Shown: piece by piece, positions 7,177 to 15,293 of the stretch
Layout: each line of letters opens with the position of its first letter
Numbering within the stretch: the first letter of the stretch is position 1
Assembly: GCA_020346205.1 (NCBI GenBank)
Contig: CP070776.1
Span: 695,240 to 713,326, forward strand
Origin: Deltaproteobacteria bacterium
GTDB lineage: Bacteria > Desulfobacterota > Desulfobulbia > Desulfobulbales > BM004
Reading direction: 5' to 3'
Length of the DNA: 18,087 nt
Program-made: the position numbers and the translations under genes
The notes under the pieces: model-generated
Told to the model about the DNA's origin: nothing
The model's database searches: none
Seen by the model: the letters and a program-made list of their open reading frames with translations, nothing else

Positions 7177-8834
7177 CAAGGGAAGTTAGAGTGAAAGCTG
7201 AGGAAGGACAAAGCAGAAGCTTCCTTCCGGTCTGGCTTGCCCTTGGAACAGGAATCCTGCTTTTCCTCTCTTTCCCGGGGGCTGTTGGACTGTGGTATGT
7301 GGCCTGGGTGGCTCTGATCCCACTGCTTCTGGCAGTAAGGCATGTTAGAGCCGGGGCCGCTGCCCGTCTGGGATTGTTGGCCGGCATGGTACACTATGTC
7401 TCGCTGTTATACTGGATTGTTATTGTCCTTGGTAAATACGGAAACCTGCCCTTGTGGGTATCGGTACCGGCTCTGCTGCTCCTTGCTCTGTATATGAGTT
7501 CATACCTGGCCTTGTTTTGTGCCATTATCAGCAGGGTTTGGAAAAAGCAGGAAATGATGGTGGTATGGGTAGGGCCGCTTCTCTGGGTCGGGCTTGATTT
7601 TATCCGTTCCTTTCTTTTTTCAGGATTCCCGTGGCAGGACCTGGGTTATTCACAATACAAAGCCCTGCTGCTCATTCAGACCGCTGACCTGACAGGCCAT
7701 TTCGGTATTACCTTTCATATTGTTCTGGTAAATTCTGTGACTGCTTTACTCCTTGTTCTCTGGCTTGCAAACAGGTCTGCAGATCAAACCGCACAGACTA
7801 TCATGACAATGAGGCTCCGCCGTTCATGGTTTTATGCAATACTTCCTGCTTTGAGCATGATATTGGTGGTTATGGGTTATAATGTTTTCCGCTATTACCA
7901 GATGTCCGAAGAGATTGACAGCAGTCCCAAAATGAAGATTGGAGTGGTGCAGGGCAATATTGAACAGGACCAGAAATGGTCCCCGGCCATGCGGTTGGCG
8001 ACAGTTGATATTTATACTCGACTTTCAGAGCAGGCCATTGCTCAAAAAAATGGCCCGCCTGCTCTGCTGGTCTGGCCTGAAACCGCGCTTCCATTTTTAA
8101 TCAACAACAATCCTTATTTTAACAGGCTGAAAAAGATTCTCATCACTAAGCAGAAAATCAGCCTGCTTTCAGGTGCACCTTTTTATAAAGAGGTGGAAGA
8201 CAAGAAATCCCAGCAGGAAAGAAAAATCCTCTCTTATAACAGCGCCTATCTCTTTACACCGGAAGGAGAAATTGCAGGGCGCTATGACAAACAGCACCTG
8301 GTTCCCTTTGGGGAGTATGTTCCGCTCAGCGATTTTTTGCCCCTTCCCGGTCCACTTGTTGAAAATATTGGTAATTTTAGCAGCGGTAAACCTGTCGGAC
8401 CCCTGTCTTACGAGGGGGCTGCAATTGGCATATTAATATGTTTTGAAAGTATATTTCCGGAATTGGCCAGAGAGTGGACTTCCAATGGTGCCAATTTGCT
8501 TGTTAATATCACTAACGATGCTTGGTTCGGTCGTTCAAGCGCACCCTGGCAACACTTATCCATGTCGGTGTTCAGGGCGGTTGAAAACAGAAGAAGTATG
8601 GCGCGTGCGGCAAACACAGGTGTGAGTGCGGTTATAGATCCGCTGGGCAGAATAATGGGGAAATCATCTCTGTTTCAGCCTTTTTATCTGGTGGCAAACG
8701 TACCCTTGCTGCAGGTAAAAACGATATTTGTCAATTTTGGCCATTATTTCGGTCTTATTTGTCTCCTCGGCTGCATCCCTTTTGTTTTCTATTTAAAAAT
8801 AGCAAGCAGAAAGAGATATAATGCAAACCATTAA
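7173..8834 (+). CDS. lnt: Apolipoprotein N-acyltransferase Lnt
   Basis: Inner-membrane enzyme that adds the third acyl chain to the N-terminal cysteine of lipoproteins, needed for Lol-dependent export to the outer membrane in Gram-negative bacteria. 553 residues (E. coli 512). About six hydrophobic segments lie before residue 240 and one at the C-terminus (about 520-543). Between them is a nitrilase-type periplasmic domain beginning near MKIGVVQGNIEQDQKW. The catalytic triad is visible: E303 in WPETALP, K373 in YDKQHLVPFGEYVP, and C423 in ILICFES. NITNDAWFG and ENRRSMARAANTGVSA are also typical. A charged insert of about 12 residues (VEDKKSQQERK, near 341-351) sits between the Glu and Lys motifs. 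Starts inside the corC stop codon and ends 41 bp before prfB. Confidence 0.96.
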   Translation: MTREVRVKAEEGQSRSFLPVWLALGTGILLFLSFPGAVGLWYVAWVALIPLLLAVRHVRAGAAARLGLLAGMVHYVSLLYWIVIVLGKYGNLPLWVSVPALLLLALYMSSYLALFCAIISRVWKKQEMMVVWVGPLLWVGLDFIRSFLFSGFPWQDLGYSQYKALLLIQTADLTGHFGITFHIVLVNSVTALLLVLWLANRSADQTAQTIMTMRLRRSWFYAILPALSMILVVMGYNVFRYYQMSEEIDSSPKMKIGVVQGNIEQDQKWSPAMRLATVDIYTRLSEQAIAQKNGPPALLVWPETALPFLINNNPYFNRLKKILITKQKISLLSGAPFYKEVEDKKSQQERKILSYNSAYLFTPEGEIAGRYDKQHLVPFGEYVPLSDFLPLPGPLVENIGNFSSGKPVGPLSYEGAAIGILICFESIFPELAREWTSNGANLLVNITNDAWFGRSSAPWQHLSMSVFRAVENRRSMARAANTGVSAVIDPLGRIMGKSSLFQPFYLVANVPLLQVKTIFVNFGHYFGLICLLGCIPFVFYLKIASRKRYNANH

Positions 8835-8860
8835 CTAGATGATTACAATATAAGTTTTAC

Positions 8861-8866
8861 GGAGGA
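8861..8866 (+). promoter_or_regulatory. Strong ribosome-binding site of prfB
   Basis: GGAGGA lies 9 nt before ATG at 8876. It fixes the true prfB start upstream of the in-frame TGA at 8945 and is one of the two clear Shine-Dalgarno sequences in the window. Confidence 0.85.
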
Positions 8867-8875
8867 ATCTAATAT

Positions 8876-9971
8876 ATGTCAGCAGAACTGAAACAAAAAC
8901 TTCAAGACTTAAAGGACCGTATACTCGCCCTGAAGGAGCATCTTTGAGGTAGACAGCAAGAAAGAGCATTTGGCAGAGCTTGAAAAGCTGATCATTGCCC
9001 CGGGTTTCTGGGATGATGCTATTAAGGCAAAAAAAATACAGAAAGAGCGGGGCCGAGTACAGGATGCTATAGAATCCTGGGAGTCTTTTAATTCCATATG
9101 GGAAGATGCTTCCCTCATGCTTGAAATGGCCCTGGAAGAGGAAGACGAAGAGGCCACAAGAGAAGTAGCCGACACTCTTGAATCGCTTGAAGTCAGGGTG
9201 GACAGCTTTGAGTTGGAATGCATGTTCTCAGCTGAGCATGACGAGAACAATGCGCTTATAACAATTCACGCTGGAGCCGGTGGAACCGAAGCCCAGGATT
9301 GGGTCGACATGCTTCTACGCATGTATCTCAGGTGGGCTGAGGAAAAGGGTTTCAAAACTGATATCCTCGATTATCTGCCCGGTGATGAGGCTGGGGTAAA
9401 AGGCGTAACCGTGATGGTCAACGGCCATTACGCCTATGGATACTTGCGTTCAGAGATGGGCATCCACCGGCTGGTCCGCATTTCCCCCTTTGATGCCGGC
9501 GGGCGCAGGCATACATCTTTTGCTTCTGTTTTTATTTTCCCGGAGCTTGATGACAACATCGACATCGATGTCAATGAAAAGGATCTGCGTATAGATACTT
9601 ACAGGGCAAGCGGAGCGGGCGGTCAACACGTTAATAAGACCAGCTCCGCTGTGAGAATAACCCATCTGCCAACAGGCATCGTGGTGCAGTGCCAGAATGA
9701 ACGCTCCCAGCACCGCAATAAGGATATGGCCTTCAAAATGCTCCGGGCTCGTCTCTATGAAAGGGAGAAAGAACTCCAGGCCAAGGAGCAGGAAGACCTG
9801 CATGGTGAGAAAAAGGATATAGGCTGGGGCAGCCAGATCCGTTCCTATGTTTTGCAGCCTTACAGAATGGTAAAAGACCATAGAACCAACTGCGAGATAG
9901 GTAATGTGGATGGTGTCCTGGATGGCAACCTGGAGCCCTTTATCAAGGCTTATCTGCTTTGGCAGCGCTAG
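8876..9971 (+). CDS. prfB: Peptide chain release factor 2 (RF2), programmed +1 frameshift
   Basis: RF2 recognises UGA and UAA stop codons and triggers peptide release. The zero frame encodes 23 codons from ATG 8876 and then meets TGA at 8945-8947. Skipping T8945 continues in the +1 frame (GAG GTA GAC...) to TAG at 9969-9971, giving 364 residues, essentially the E. coli length (365). The joined sequence reads ...LKEHL|EVDSKKEHLAELEKL..., as expected for RF2. Key motifs: the stop-codon tripeptide SPF at 203-205 and GGQ at 248-250 in the peptidyl-transferase loop (RASGAGGQHVNKTSSAVR). Reading only from the TTG near 8970 would drop the conserved N-terminus, so the frameshifted version is right. 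Between lnt and a long hairpin that separates it from the Fe-S protein gene. Confidence 0.96.
8933..8948 (+). promoter_or_regulatory. prfB programmed +1 ribosomal frameshift site
   Basis: The internal SD-like AAGGAG (8933-8938), one spacer codon CAT, the slippery CTT (8942-8944) and TGA (8945-8947) have exactly the spacing of the E. coli prfB signal (AGGGGG TAT CTT TGA). When RF2 is scarce, the ribosome pauses at UGA and slips from CUU to UUU, making more RF2. The base after the stop is G, where E. coli has C. Confidence 0.93.
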
Positions 9972-9972
9972 C

Positions 9973-10040
9973 CCGTATTATTCATGAGTATTTCTGTATA
10001 TGTTTTTTTCAGTGAAATTATATACACGTGAATAATACGG
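9973..10040. repeat. 68-nt long imperfect palindrome after prfB
   Basis: The outer arms at 9973-9986 and 10027-10040 pair over 14 positions (12 perfect pairs from CCGTATTATTCA, then a T-G wobble and a G-C). Inside, TGTATAT (9995-10001) pairs with ATATACA (10020-10026), and a small TTTC/GAAA stem caps the loop. An 8-nt one-sided bulge separates the outer and inner stems. No T-run follows either arm, so it is not a standard intrinsic terminator. Confidence 0.7.
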
Positions 10041-10065
10041 ACTGAATATATCTGCAAAAAGAGAA

Positions 10066-11331
10066 ATGAAGAACGGCAACAAGAGTGATGATAAGTTCTG
10101 CGTCAAATGCGGAACCTGCAATACAGTATGCCCGGTGTATCTGGCAACCGGTAATGAAATACACACTCCGAGAGGCAAACAACATCTCAAATCAAGGATA
10201 AAAACAGGTGATGTTTCAACGCACTTTGCAGATATTTTTTCGAAATGTTTGCTGTGCGGTGCCTGCCTCGAGGTATGTTCAAGAGAACTGGACACCCCTG
10301 AACTGGTTATCGATGTACGCGCTGAATTGCCCAGACTTTCAGGCCTGTCGTTTCTCAAGTATGTATCGCGTAGAGCTCTTGTCCACCCGTCTCTTCTGTC
10401 AGGTCTGACCAGAATTGGAACTGCAGCCAATGCCCTGCTTAGAGAATGGCTGCCGAAAGACAGCGGCCTGCGCTTGCGTTTACAAGGTTTTGAGCAGGAT
10501 ACATTCAAGATGCCGGCTCTAGGCTATTTAGAGAAACTAAGTAAAGAGGCGGTTAAGGGCAAAGAACAGAATGATAGCAGTCAGAAGCAGCGTATTAATT
10601 TTTATACAGGCTGCCTAGCCAACCATTTGCAGCCTGAGATTGCTGAGTCCACTCAGTTGCTGGTTACTAAAACCACTGGGCGCAAGGCCGGTGTCCCCCT
10701 TGATCAGACGTGCTGCGGCTTGGCTGCCCAGGCTGCCGGCAGAAAAGAAGAAGCAAAGGACCTGGCAAAAAAAAATATCAGGGCCTTTGAAGAAAATGAT
10801 TTCCCCATCCTGACTTCCTGCTCCTCCTGCTTTTATCAGTTGAAGTCATATGGTCAACTTTTTAGAGATGATCCTGAATGGCAGGAAAGAGCTACTCATT
10901 TTGCAGGGCGGTTGCAGGAGTTCTCAACTTTTTTTCTGGACACACTTTCGGCAAAATATGAAGCATTAAGCCAGGATGATACTCTTCCCGGTAAAAAGGT
11001 TTTATACCATGATCCGTGCCACCTGAGGTTCAAGCTCCATATTACTGAGGAGCCCCGGCAGCTCATCAACATGTTGCCAGGCATTGAACTGCAGGAGCTT
11101 CCAGATGGTCCCAAGTGCTGCGGGCATGGTGGTCTATTCCAACTGACGCATCCGGACCTGGCCCAACAGGTACAGGGCAGGCTCATGGATGATTTTGGCG
11201 AAATTTCAGCGCAAACAGTGCTGACTGCTTGTTCAGGCTGCCTGCTGCAATGGCAGAGGGGGTTAAGTGCAGAAGCCAAGAGCGCTAAAGCAGAGCATCT
11301 TGCAATTTTTATTGCAAAGCTTCTGCAATAA
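10066..11331 (+). CDS. GlcF-like (Fe-S)-binding CCG-domain protein
   Basis: Electron-transfer subunit of the glycolate oxidase GlcF / heterodisulfide reductase D type; partner unknown. 421 residues. Two N-terminal 4Fe-4S motifs: C12-x2-C15-x2-C18-x3-C22-P, and C61-x2-C64-x2-C67-x3-C71 without the usual proline. Two cysteine-rich CCG modules follow: C183, CC 216-217, C252/C255, and C318, CC 351-352 (CCGHGGLF), C389/C392. These could ligate a further cluster. No transmembrane segment or signal peptide is seen, so it is cytoplasmic or docks on a membrane partner. No FAD subunit (GlcD), cytochrome or LutB/C homologue is next to it, so the substrate cannot be told from context. ATG start with only a weak AAGAGA upstream; a strong terminator follows. 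Some GlcF relatives pair with an unlinked GlcD. Confidence 0.85.
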   Translation: MKNGNKSDDKFCVKCGTCNTVCPVYLATGNEIHTPRGKQHLKSRIKTGDVSTHFADIFSKCLLCGACLEVCSRELDTPELVIDVRAELPRLSGLSFLKYVSRRALVHPSLLSGLTRIGTAANALLREWLPKDSGLRLRLQGFEQDTFKMPALGYLEKLSKEAVKGKEQNDSSQKQRINFYTGCLANHLQPEIAESTQLLVTKTTGRKAGVPLDQTCCGLAAQAAGRKEEAKDLAKKNIRAFEENDFPILTSCSSCFYQLKSYGQLFRDDPEWQERATHFAGRLQEFSTFFLDTLSAKYEALSQDDTLPGKKVLYHDPCHLRFKLHITEEPRQLINMLPGIELQELPDGPKCCGHGGLFQLTHPDLAQQVQGRLMDDFGEISAQTVLTACSGCLLQWQRGLSAEAKSAKAEHLAIFIAKLLQ

Positions 11332-11339
11332 AGTTGCAA
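11300..11339 (+). repeat. Cluster of TTGCAA/TGCAAT motifs at the end of the Fe-S gene
   Basis: TTGCAAT TTTT ATTGCAA (11300-11317) is a perfect 7-bp hairpin with a 4-nt loop within the last codons. It is followed by TGCAAT (11324-11329) and TTGCAA (11334-11339). It may add to termination or mRNA stability, or be coincidental codon choice. Confidence 0.4.
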
Positions 11340-11380
11340 AAAGACTTGTCCTCATTTCAAGCTGATGCTAAAAGATAGCG

Positions 11381-11414
11381 CATGGCTGCATTCTGTGCAG
11401 CCTCATGTTTTTTT
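11381..11414 (+). terminator. Rho-independent terminator after the Fe-S protein gene
   Basis: The GGCTGCA (11384-11390) / TGCAGCC (11396-11402) stem has a TTCTG loop and is extended by CAT/ATG across a 2-nt bulge. A run of seven T at 11408-11414 follows. It separates this gene from dgt. Confidence 0.85.
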
Positions 11415-11447
11415 GCATAGATTTTTTATTAATTTACAGACGTTATT

Positions 11448-12491
11448 ATGGGTCGAACAATTCGGGAAGAGATGGAGGTAAACGAGGAGAATATCCTTTC
11501 TCCTTATGCCTGCCTTAGTAAAAAAAGCAGGGGACGCTTGCGCCCGGAACCGGAATGCGATATCCGGGTGGCATTCCAGCGGGACAGGGACAGGATTATC
11601 CATTGCAAGGCATTCCGGCGCCTGAAATATAAAACCCAGGTATTTCTGGCGCCCGCCGGAGACCATTACCGTACCCGTTTGACCCATGTTTTTGAAGTTT
11701 CGCAGATAGCCCGTACAGTGGCTGTAGCCCTGAAATTAAACGGTCACTTAACAGAGGCCATCGCCTTGGCGCATGACCTTGGTCATACACCTTTCGGGCA
11801 TGCGGGCGAATCTGTGTTAAATGAGTTGCATCCGGGAGGATTTCGGCATTATGAACAGAGCCTCCGGGTTGTTGATATCCTGGAAAATGAAGGCAAAGGA
11901 TTGAACCTGAACTTTGAGGTAAGGGACGGGATCAGCATGCACTCCAAGGGCAGAAAGGAAGTCTTGCCTCAGGATATTTCAGAACTTCCTGCAACCATTG
12001 AAGGCAGGGTAGTACGGGTAGCTGATATCATTGCCTATGTAAACCATGATCTTGATGATGCCCTGCGAGCCTCAATTATAAAAGAAGAGCAACTGCCTGC
12101 TTATATCTATGAAAAGTTGGGGAAAACCCATTCGCAAAGAATCAATACCATGGTGAGGGATCTTATCTATACAACCCTGGAACAAGGCGGGGACCGTTTG
12201 ACTTTGAGCCCGGAAATTATGTCAGCCATCACCGACCTGCGCTCCTTTCTGTATACAAATGTATATGAAACCCACAGGGTTCACGACGATTTTTTAAAGG
12301 CAATGAAGGTGGTCAGGGAATTGTATCATTATTTTCTTGAAAATGGGCTGCCAGAAGATGTTATAGGCCCGGAAGTGAAGTCCATTGGGGATCACCGGGC
12401 AGTATGTGATTTTGTTGCCGGCATGACTGACCGATATGCCCTTGACCTTTATCAAAATACCTTTCTGCCAAAACCCTGGGCCGTTATGTAA
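11448..12491 (+). CDS. dgt: dGTPase-like HD-domain deoxynucleoside triphosphohydrolase
   Basis: Hydrolyses a dNTP to deoxynucleoside and triphosphate, tuning dNTP pools. 347 residues, the shorter bacterial dGTPase-like type rather than the 505-residue E. coli Dgt. The N-terminal AFQRDRDRIIHCKAFRRLKYKTQVF is typical. HD-type metal ligands are visible: H80 (TRLTHVFEV), H109-D110 (ALAHDLGHTPFGHAGE) and D193 (RVADIIAYVNHDLDDA). Later family-like segments include THSQRINTMVRDLI and DRYALDLYQN. Whether it prefers dGTP or is a broad dNTPase cannot be read from sequence. ATG at 11448 has no Shine-Dalgarno, and a start at ATG 11472 is possible. Preceded by a terminator and 42 bp before valS, so it may open a dgt-valS transcript. 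Confidence 0.92.
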   Translation: MGRTIREEMEVNEENILSPYACLSKKSRGRLRPEPECDIRVAFQRDRDRIIHCKAFRRLKYKTQVFLAPAGDHYRTRLTHVFEVSQIARTVAVALKLNGHLTEAIALAHDLGHTPFGHAGESVLNELHPGGFRHYEQSLRVVDILENEGKGLNLNFEVRDGISMHSKGRKEVLPQDISELPATIEGRVVRVADIIAYVNHDLDDALRASIIKEEQLPAYIYEKLGKTHSQRINTMVRDLIYTTLEQGGDRLTLSPEIMSAITDLRSFLYTNVYETHRVHDDFLKAMKVVRELYHYFLENGLPEDVIGPEVKSIGDHRAVCDFVAGMTDRYALDLYQNTFLPKPWAVM

Positions 12492-12533
12492 TTGCCTCCT
12501 TAAAACTTTTCTTTATAATTTTTTATTACAAGT

Positions 12534-15227
12534 ATGACAGATATGGAAAATAAATCTGAAACACAGAAATCAGGGCCGGAACTTGCAAAAGCCTATGAGT
12601 TTTCTGCCGTTGAAAAGAAATGGTATGAATCCTGGGAGCAGCAGAAAAAGTTTCAGGCCACAATGGAAGAAGGAAAATCCTCGTTTTCAATTGTTATCCC
12701 GCCACCGAATGTTACCGGTGTTTTGCACGTTGGCCATGCCTTAAATAATACCCTGCAGGATGTCCTGGTCCGCTACCGCAGGATGCAAGGCTATAATACA
12801 CTCTGGCTTCCAGGCACTGACCATGCCGGCATCGCTACCCAGAACGTGGTGGAGCGGCAACTCGCTGCTGAGAATATCAGTCGCCATGACATAGGCCGCA
12901 GAAAGTTCATTGAACGGGTCTGGCAGTGGAAGGAGGAATCAGGCGGACAGATAATAAACCAGCTTAAACGTCTCGGCTGTTCCTGCGACTGGGACCGTGA
13001 GCGGTTTACCATGGATGAGGGTTTGTCCAGAGCGGTGCGGGAAGTCTTTACCAGGCTCTATGATGAGGGTTTAATTTACAGGGGCGACTATATAATCAAC
13101 TGGTGCCCCCGCTGCCATACGGCATTGGCTGATTTGGAGGTGGAACATGAACCGACGGATGGCAAACTTTATAACATACGCTATCCGTTCAGCACCGGCG
13201 ATGGGTATCTTGTGGTGGCAACCACCCGGCCGGAAACTATGCTGGGCGATACCGCTGTAGCAGTCCATCCATCAGATGAGCGTTATAATAACCTGCCTGA
13301 AAAAGCAGTAGTGCTTCCATTGGTAAACCGGACGATCCCTATAGTTTTTGACCCCCACGTGGAAAAAGAGTTTGGCACAGGTGCCTTGAAAGTTACTCCG
13401 GCTCATGATTTGAATGACTTTGAGATTTCCCGCAGGCACGATCTCCCTGCCCTGAAGGTCATGGACGACAGCGGCATCATGAATGAGGAGGCCGGTGACT
13501 ACGCGGGAATGGATCGTTTTGCCTGTCGCAAGAAGGTAGTTGAGGACCTGGAAAAACTCGGACTGCTGGAAAAGATAGAGGATTATCAGCATGGAGTCGG
13601 GCACTGCTACAGATGTCATACGGTTGTTGAGCCCAGCCTTTCCAAACAGTGGTTTGTTTCGGTTAAGCCCCTGGCTGAAAAGGCAATTGCTGCTGTAAAG
13701 GATGGTCAGACAAAGATCTATCCCAAAACCTGGGAAAACACCTTTTTCGACTGGATGTATAATATCCGTGACTGGTGTATTTCGCGCCAGATATGGTGGG
13801 GACACCAGATCCCTGCCTGGACCTGTGAAGATTGCGGCGAGTTGATTGTCAGCAACACAGACCCGGAGAAATGTTCAAAGTGTTCGGGTTCCAATTTGGT
13901 CCAGGAGACTGACGTGCTTGATACATGGTTCAGCTCAGCGCTCTGGCCCTTTTCAACACTGGGTTGGCCTGATGATACCAAGGATCTTTCCTTCTTTTAC
14001 CCGACCTCGGTACTCATAACCAGTTTTGATATTCTGTTTTTCTGGGTGGCCCGCATGATGATGATGGGGCTGCATTTCATGAAGGAAACGCCCTTCAAGG
14101 ATGTCTACCTGCATGCTCTTGTCCGGGATGCAGACGGCCAGAAGATGAGCAAGTCCAAGGGCAATGTCATGGATCCTCTGCTTGTCATGGACAAGTATGG
14201 TACTGATGCCCTGCGTTTCACTATGACGGCATTTGCTGCCCAGGGACGTGATATAAGGCTTTCCGAGGAGAGAATTGAAGGTTACCGCCACTTTATTAAC
14301 AAGATCTGGAACGCAGTGCGCTTTGCCCTCCTGCATATCCACGACAGTACGCCATATGCCCATGAGGATATTGAGCCTTCAGGACTTGCCCTGGAACACC
14401 GATGGATATTGAGCCGCACAAACAGGACTATCGTTGAGGTGCACCGCAGCTTGAATGAATACCGCTTTAACGATGCAGCCCATACCCTGTATCAATTTGT
14501 CTGGCATGAGTTCTGCGACTGGTATCTTGAATGGGTCAAGGGAGACCTGTACGGTGATGATCAGGACGTAAAGGATACAGGAAGATCCATTCTGTTTACG
14601 GTCCTTGAGATAATCGTCAAGCTGCTGCATCCCATAACACCGTTTGTCACAGAGGAAATCTGGACAGCGCTTCCGGGTGAGCGATCTAGCATAATGACCG
14701 AATCATTCCCGGAAGAGATAAAACACTGGGATAATCCTGCTGCGGAGGATGAAGCGGCCCTGTTCATGGGGGTGGTAACAGGCCTGAGAAATATTAGAAG
14801 CGAGACCGGCATCCACCCGTCTGCCCATGTCAAGGCCACAGTGATCTGTCCTGATCAGGACAAGGCTGCACTCCTTAAGGAAATCAGCAAGGCAACCCTG
14901 GCCCTGACCCGGGTGGAGGAACTGCTAATTCTTACCGAAGGAACGCGCCCCAAAGGGGCTGCCTCATATATATTTAATGAGATTGAAATATTTGTGCCCC
15001 TCGCGGGACTGGTGGATGTTGACCAGGAACTGGCCAAGCTGGAAAAGGAAATGGGAAAGGTATCCCAGCAGCTCAAGAAGGTTGAGGGGAAGCTTGGCAA
15101 CAATAAATTCCTTGCTAATGCACCTGCAGAGGTAGTTGCGGGTGAGCAGGAAAAACAGGGGACATTGAGTGCCAAGCTTGCGAAGATTGAAGAGAGTATG
15201 GAACGCTTGAAGCATCTCAACGACTAA
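12534..15227 (+). CDS. valS: Valyl-tRNA synthetase
   Basis: Class I aminoacyl-tRNA synthetase charging tRNA-Val, with post-transfer editing of threonine. 897 residues, a normal bacterial size. The catalytic signature HVGH (65-68) follows PPPNVTG, and KMSKS is at 537-541. The editing (CP1) domain includes ATTRPETMLGDTAVAVHP. Zinc-like knuckles CPRC and CEDC...CSKC flank the editing and catalytic parts, and DVLDTWFSSALWP is typical of ValRS. The last ~70 residues (DVDQELAKLEKEMGKV onward) form the C-terminal coiled-coil arm that contacts tRNA. ATG at 12534 is taken; the ATG three codons on (12543) is also possible, and neither has a good ribosome-binding site. No T-box or leader structure is evident. 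A weak terminator follows. Confidence 0.98.
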   Translation: MTDMENKSETQKSGPELAKAYEFSAVEKKWYESWEQQKKFQATMEEGKSSFSIVIPPPNVTGVLHVGHALNNTLQDVLVRYRRMQGYNTLWLPGTDHAGIATQNVVERQLAAENISRHDIGRRKFIERVWQWKEESGGQIINQLKRLGCSCDWDRERFTMDEGLSRAVREVFTRLYDEGLIYRGDYIINWCPRCHTALADLEVEHEPTDGKLYNIRYPFSTGDGYLVVATTRPETMLGDTAVAVHPSDERYNNLPEKAVVLPLVNRTIPIVFDPHVEKEFGTGALKVTPAHDLNDFEISRRHDLPALKVMDDSGIMNEEAGDYAGMDRFACRKKVVEDLEKLGLLEKIEDYQHGVGHCYRCHTVVEPSLSKQWFVSVKPLAEKAIAAVKDGQTKIYPKTWENTFFDWMYNIRDWCISRQIWWGHQIPAWTCEDCGELIVSNTDPEKCSKCSGSNLVQETDVLDTWFSSALWPFSTLGWPDDTKDLSFFYPTSVLITSFDILFFWVARMMMMGLHFMKETPFKDVYLHALVRDADGQKMSKSKGNVMDPLLVMDKYGTDALRFTMTAFAAQGRDIRLSEERIEGYRHFINKIWNAVRFALLHIHDSTPYAHEDIEPSGLALEHRWILSRTNRTIVEVHRSLNEYRFNDAAHTLYQFVWHEFCDWYLEWVKGDLYGDDQDVKDTGRSILFTVLEIIVKLLHPITPFVTEEIWTALPGERSSIMTESFPEEIKHWDNPAAEDEAALFMGVVTGLRNIRSETGIHPSAHVKATVICPDQDKAALLKEISKATLALTRVEELLILTEGTRPKGAASYIFNEIEIFVPLAGLVDVDQELAKLEKEMGKVSQQLKKVEGKLGNNKFLANAPAEVVAGEQEKQGTLSAKLAKIEESMERLKHLND

Positions 15228-15230
15228 TGG

Positions 15231-15259
15231 CAGAGGAAAAATTTCCCTCTGTTTTGTTG
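15231..15259 (+). terminator. Probable intrinsic terminator after valS
   Basis: CAGAGG-AAA (15231-15239) pairs with TTT-CCCTCTG (15242-15251) with one bulged C and a tiny loop, followed by TTTTGTTGT. The stem is short, so termination may be partial and some read-through into nadC is likely. Confidence 0.55.
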
Positions 15260-15293
15260 TAACTATAGAGTGAATCTGATTTTTTAAATAACC

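Noticed and set aside
8876..8947. Separate 23-codon leader peptide ahead of a truncated RF2
   Set aside because: The residues encoded are the conserved N-terminus of RF2 and the frameshift signal is complete, so it is one gene.
12495..12502. CCTCCTTA upstream of valS, identical to the 16S rRNA anti-Shine-Dalgarno tail
   Set aside because: Eight bases can match by chance. On the + strand it cannot pair with the 16S tail, and there is no rRNA sequence around it.
13272..13805. 177-codon open frame on the minus strand within valS
   Set aside because: It lies fully inside valS, antisense, with no family-like motif; it is a by-product of the synthetase codons.
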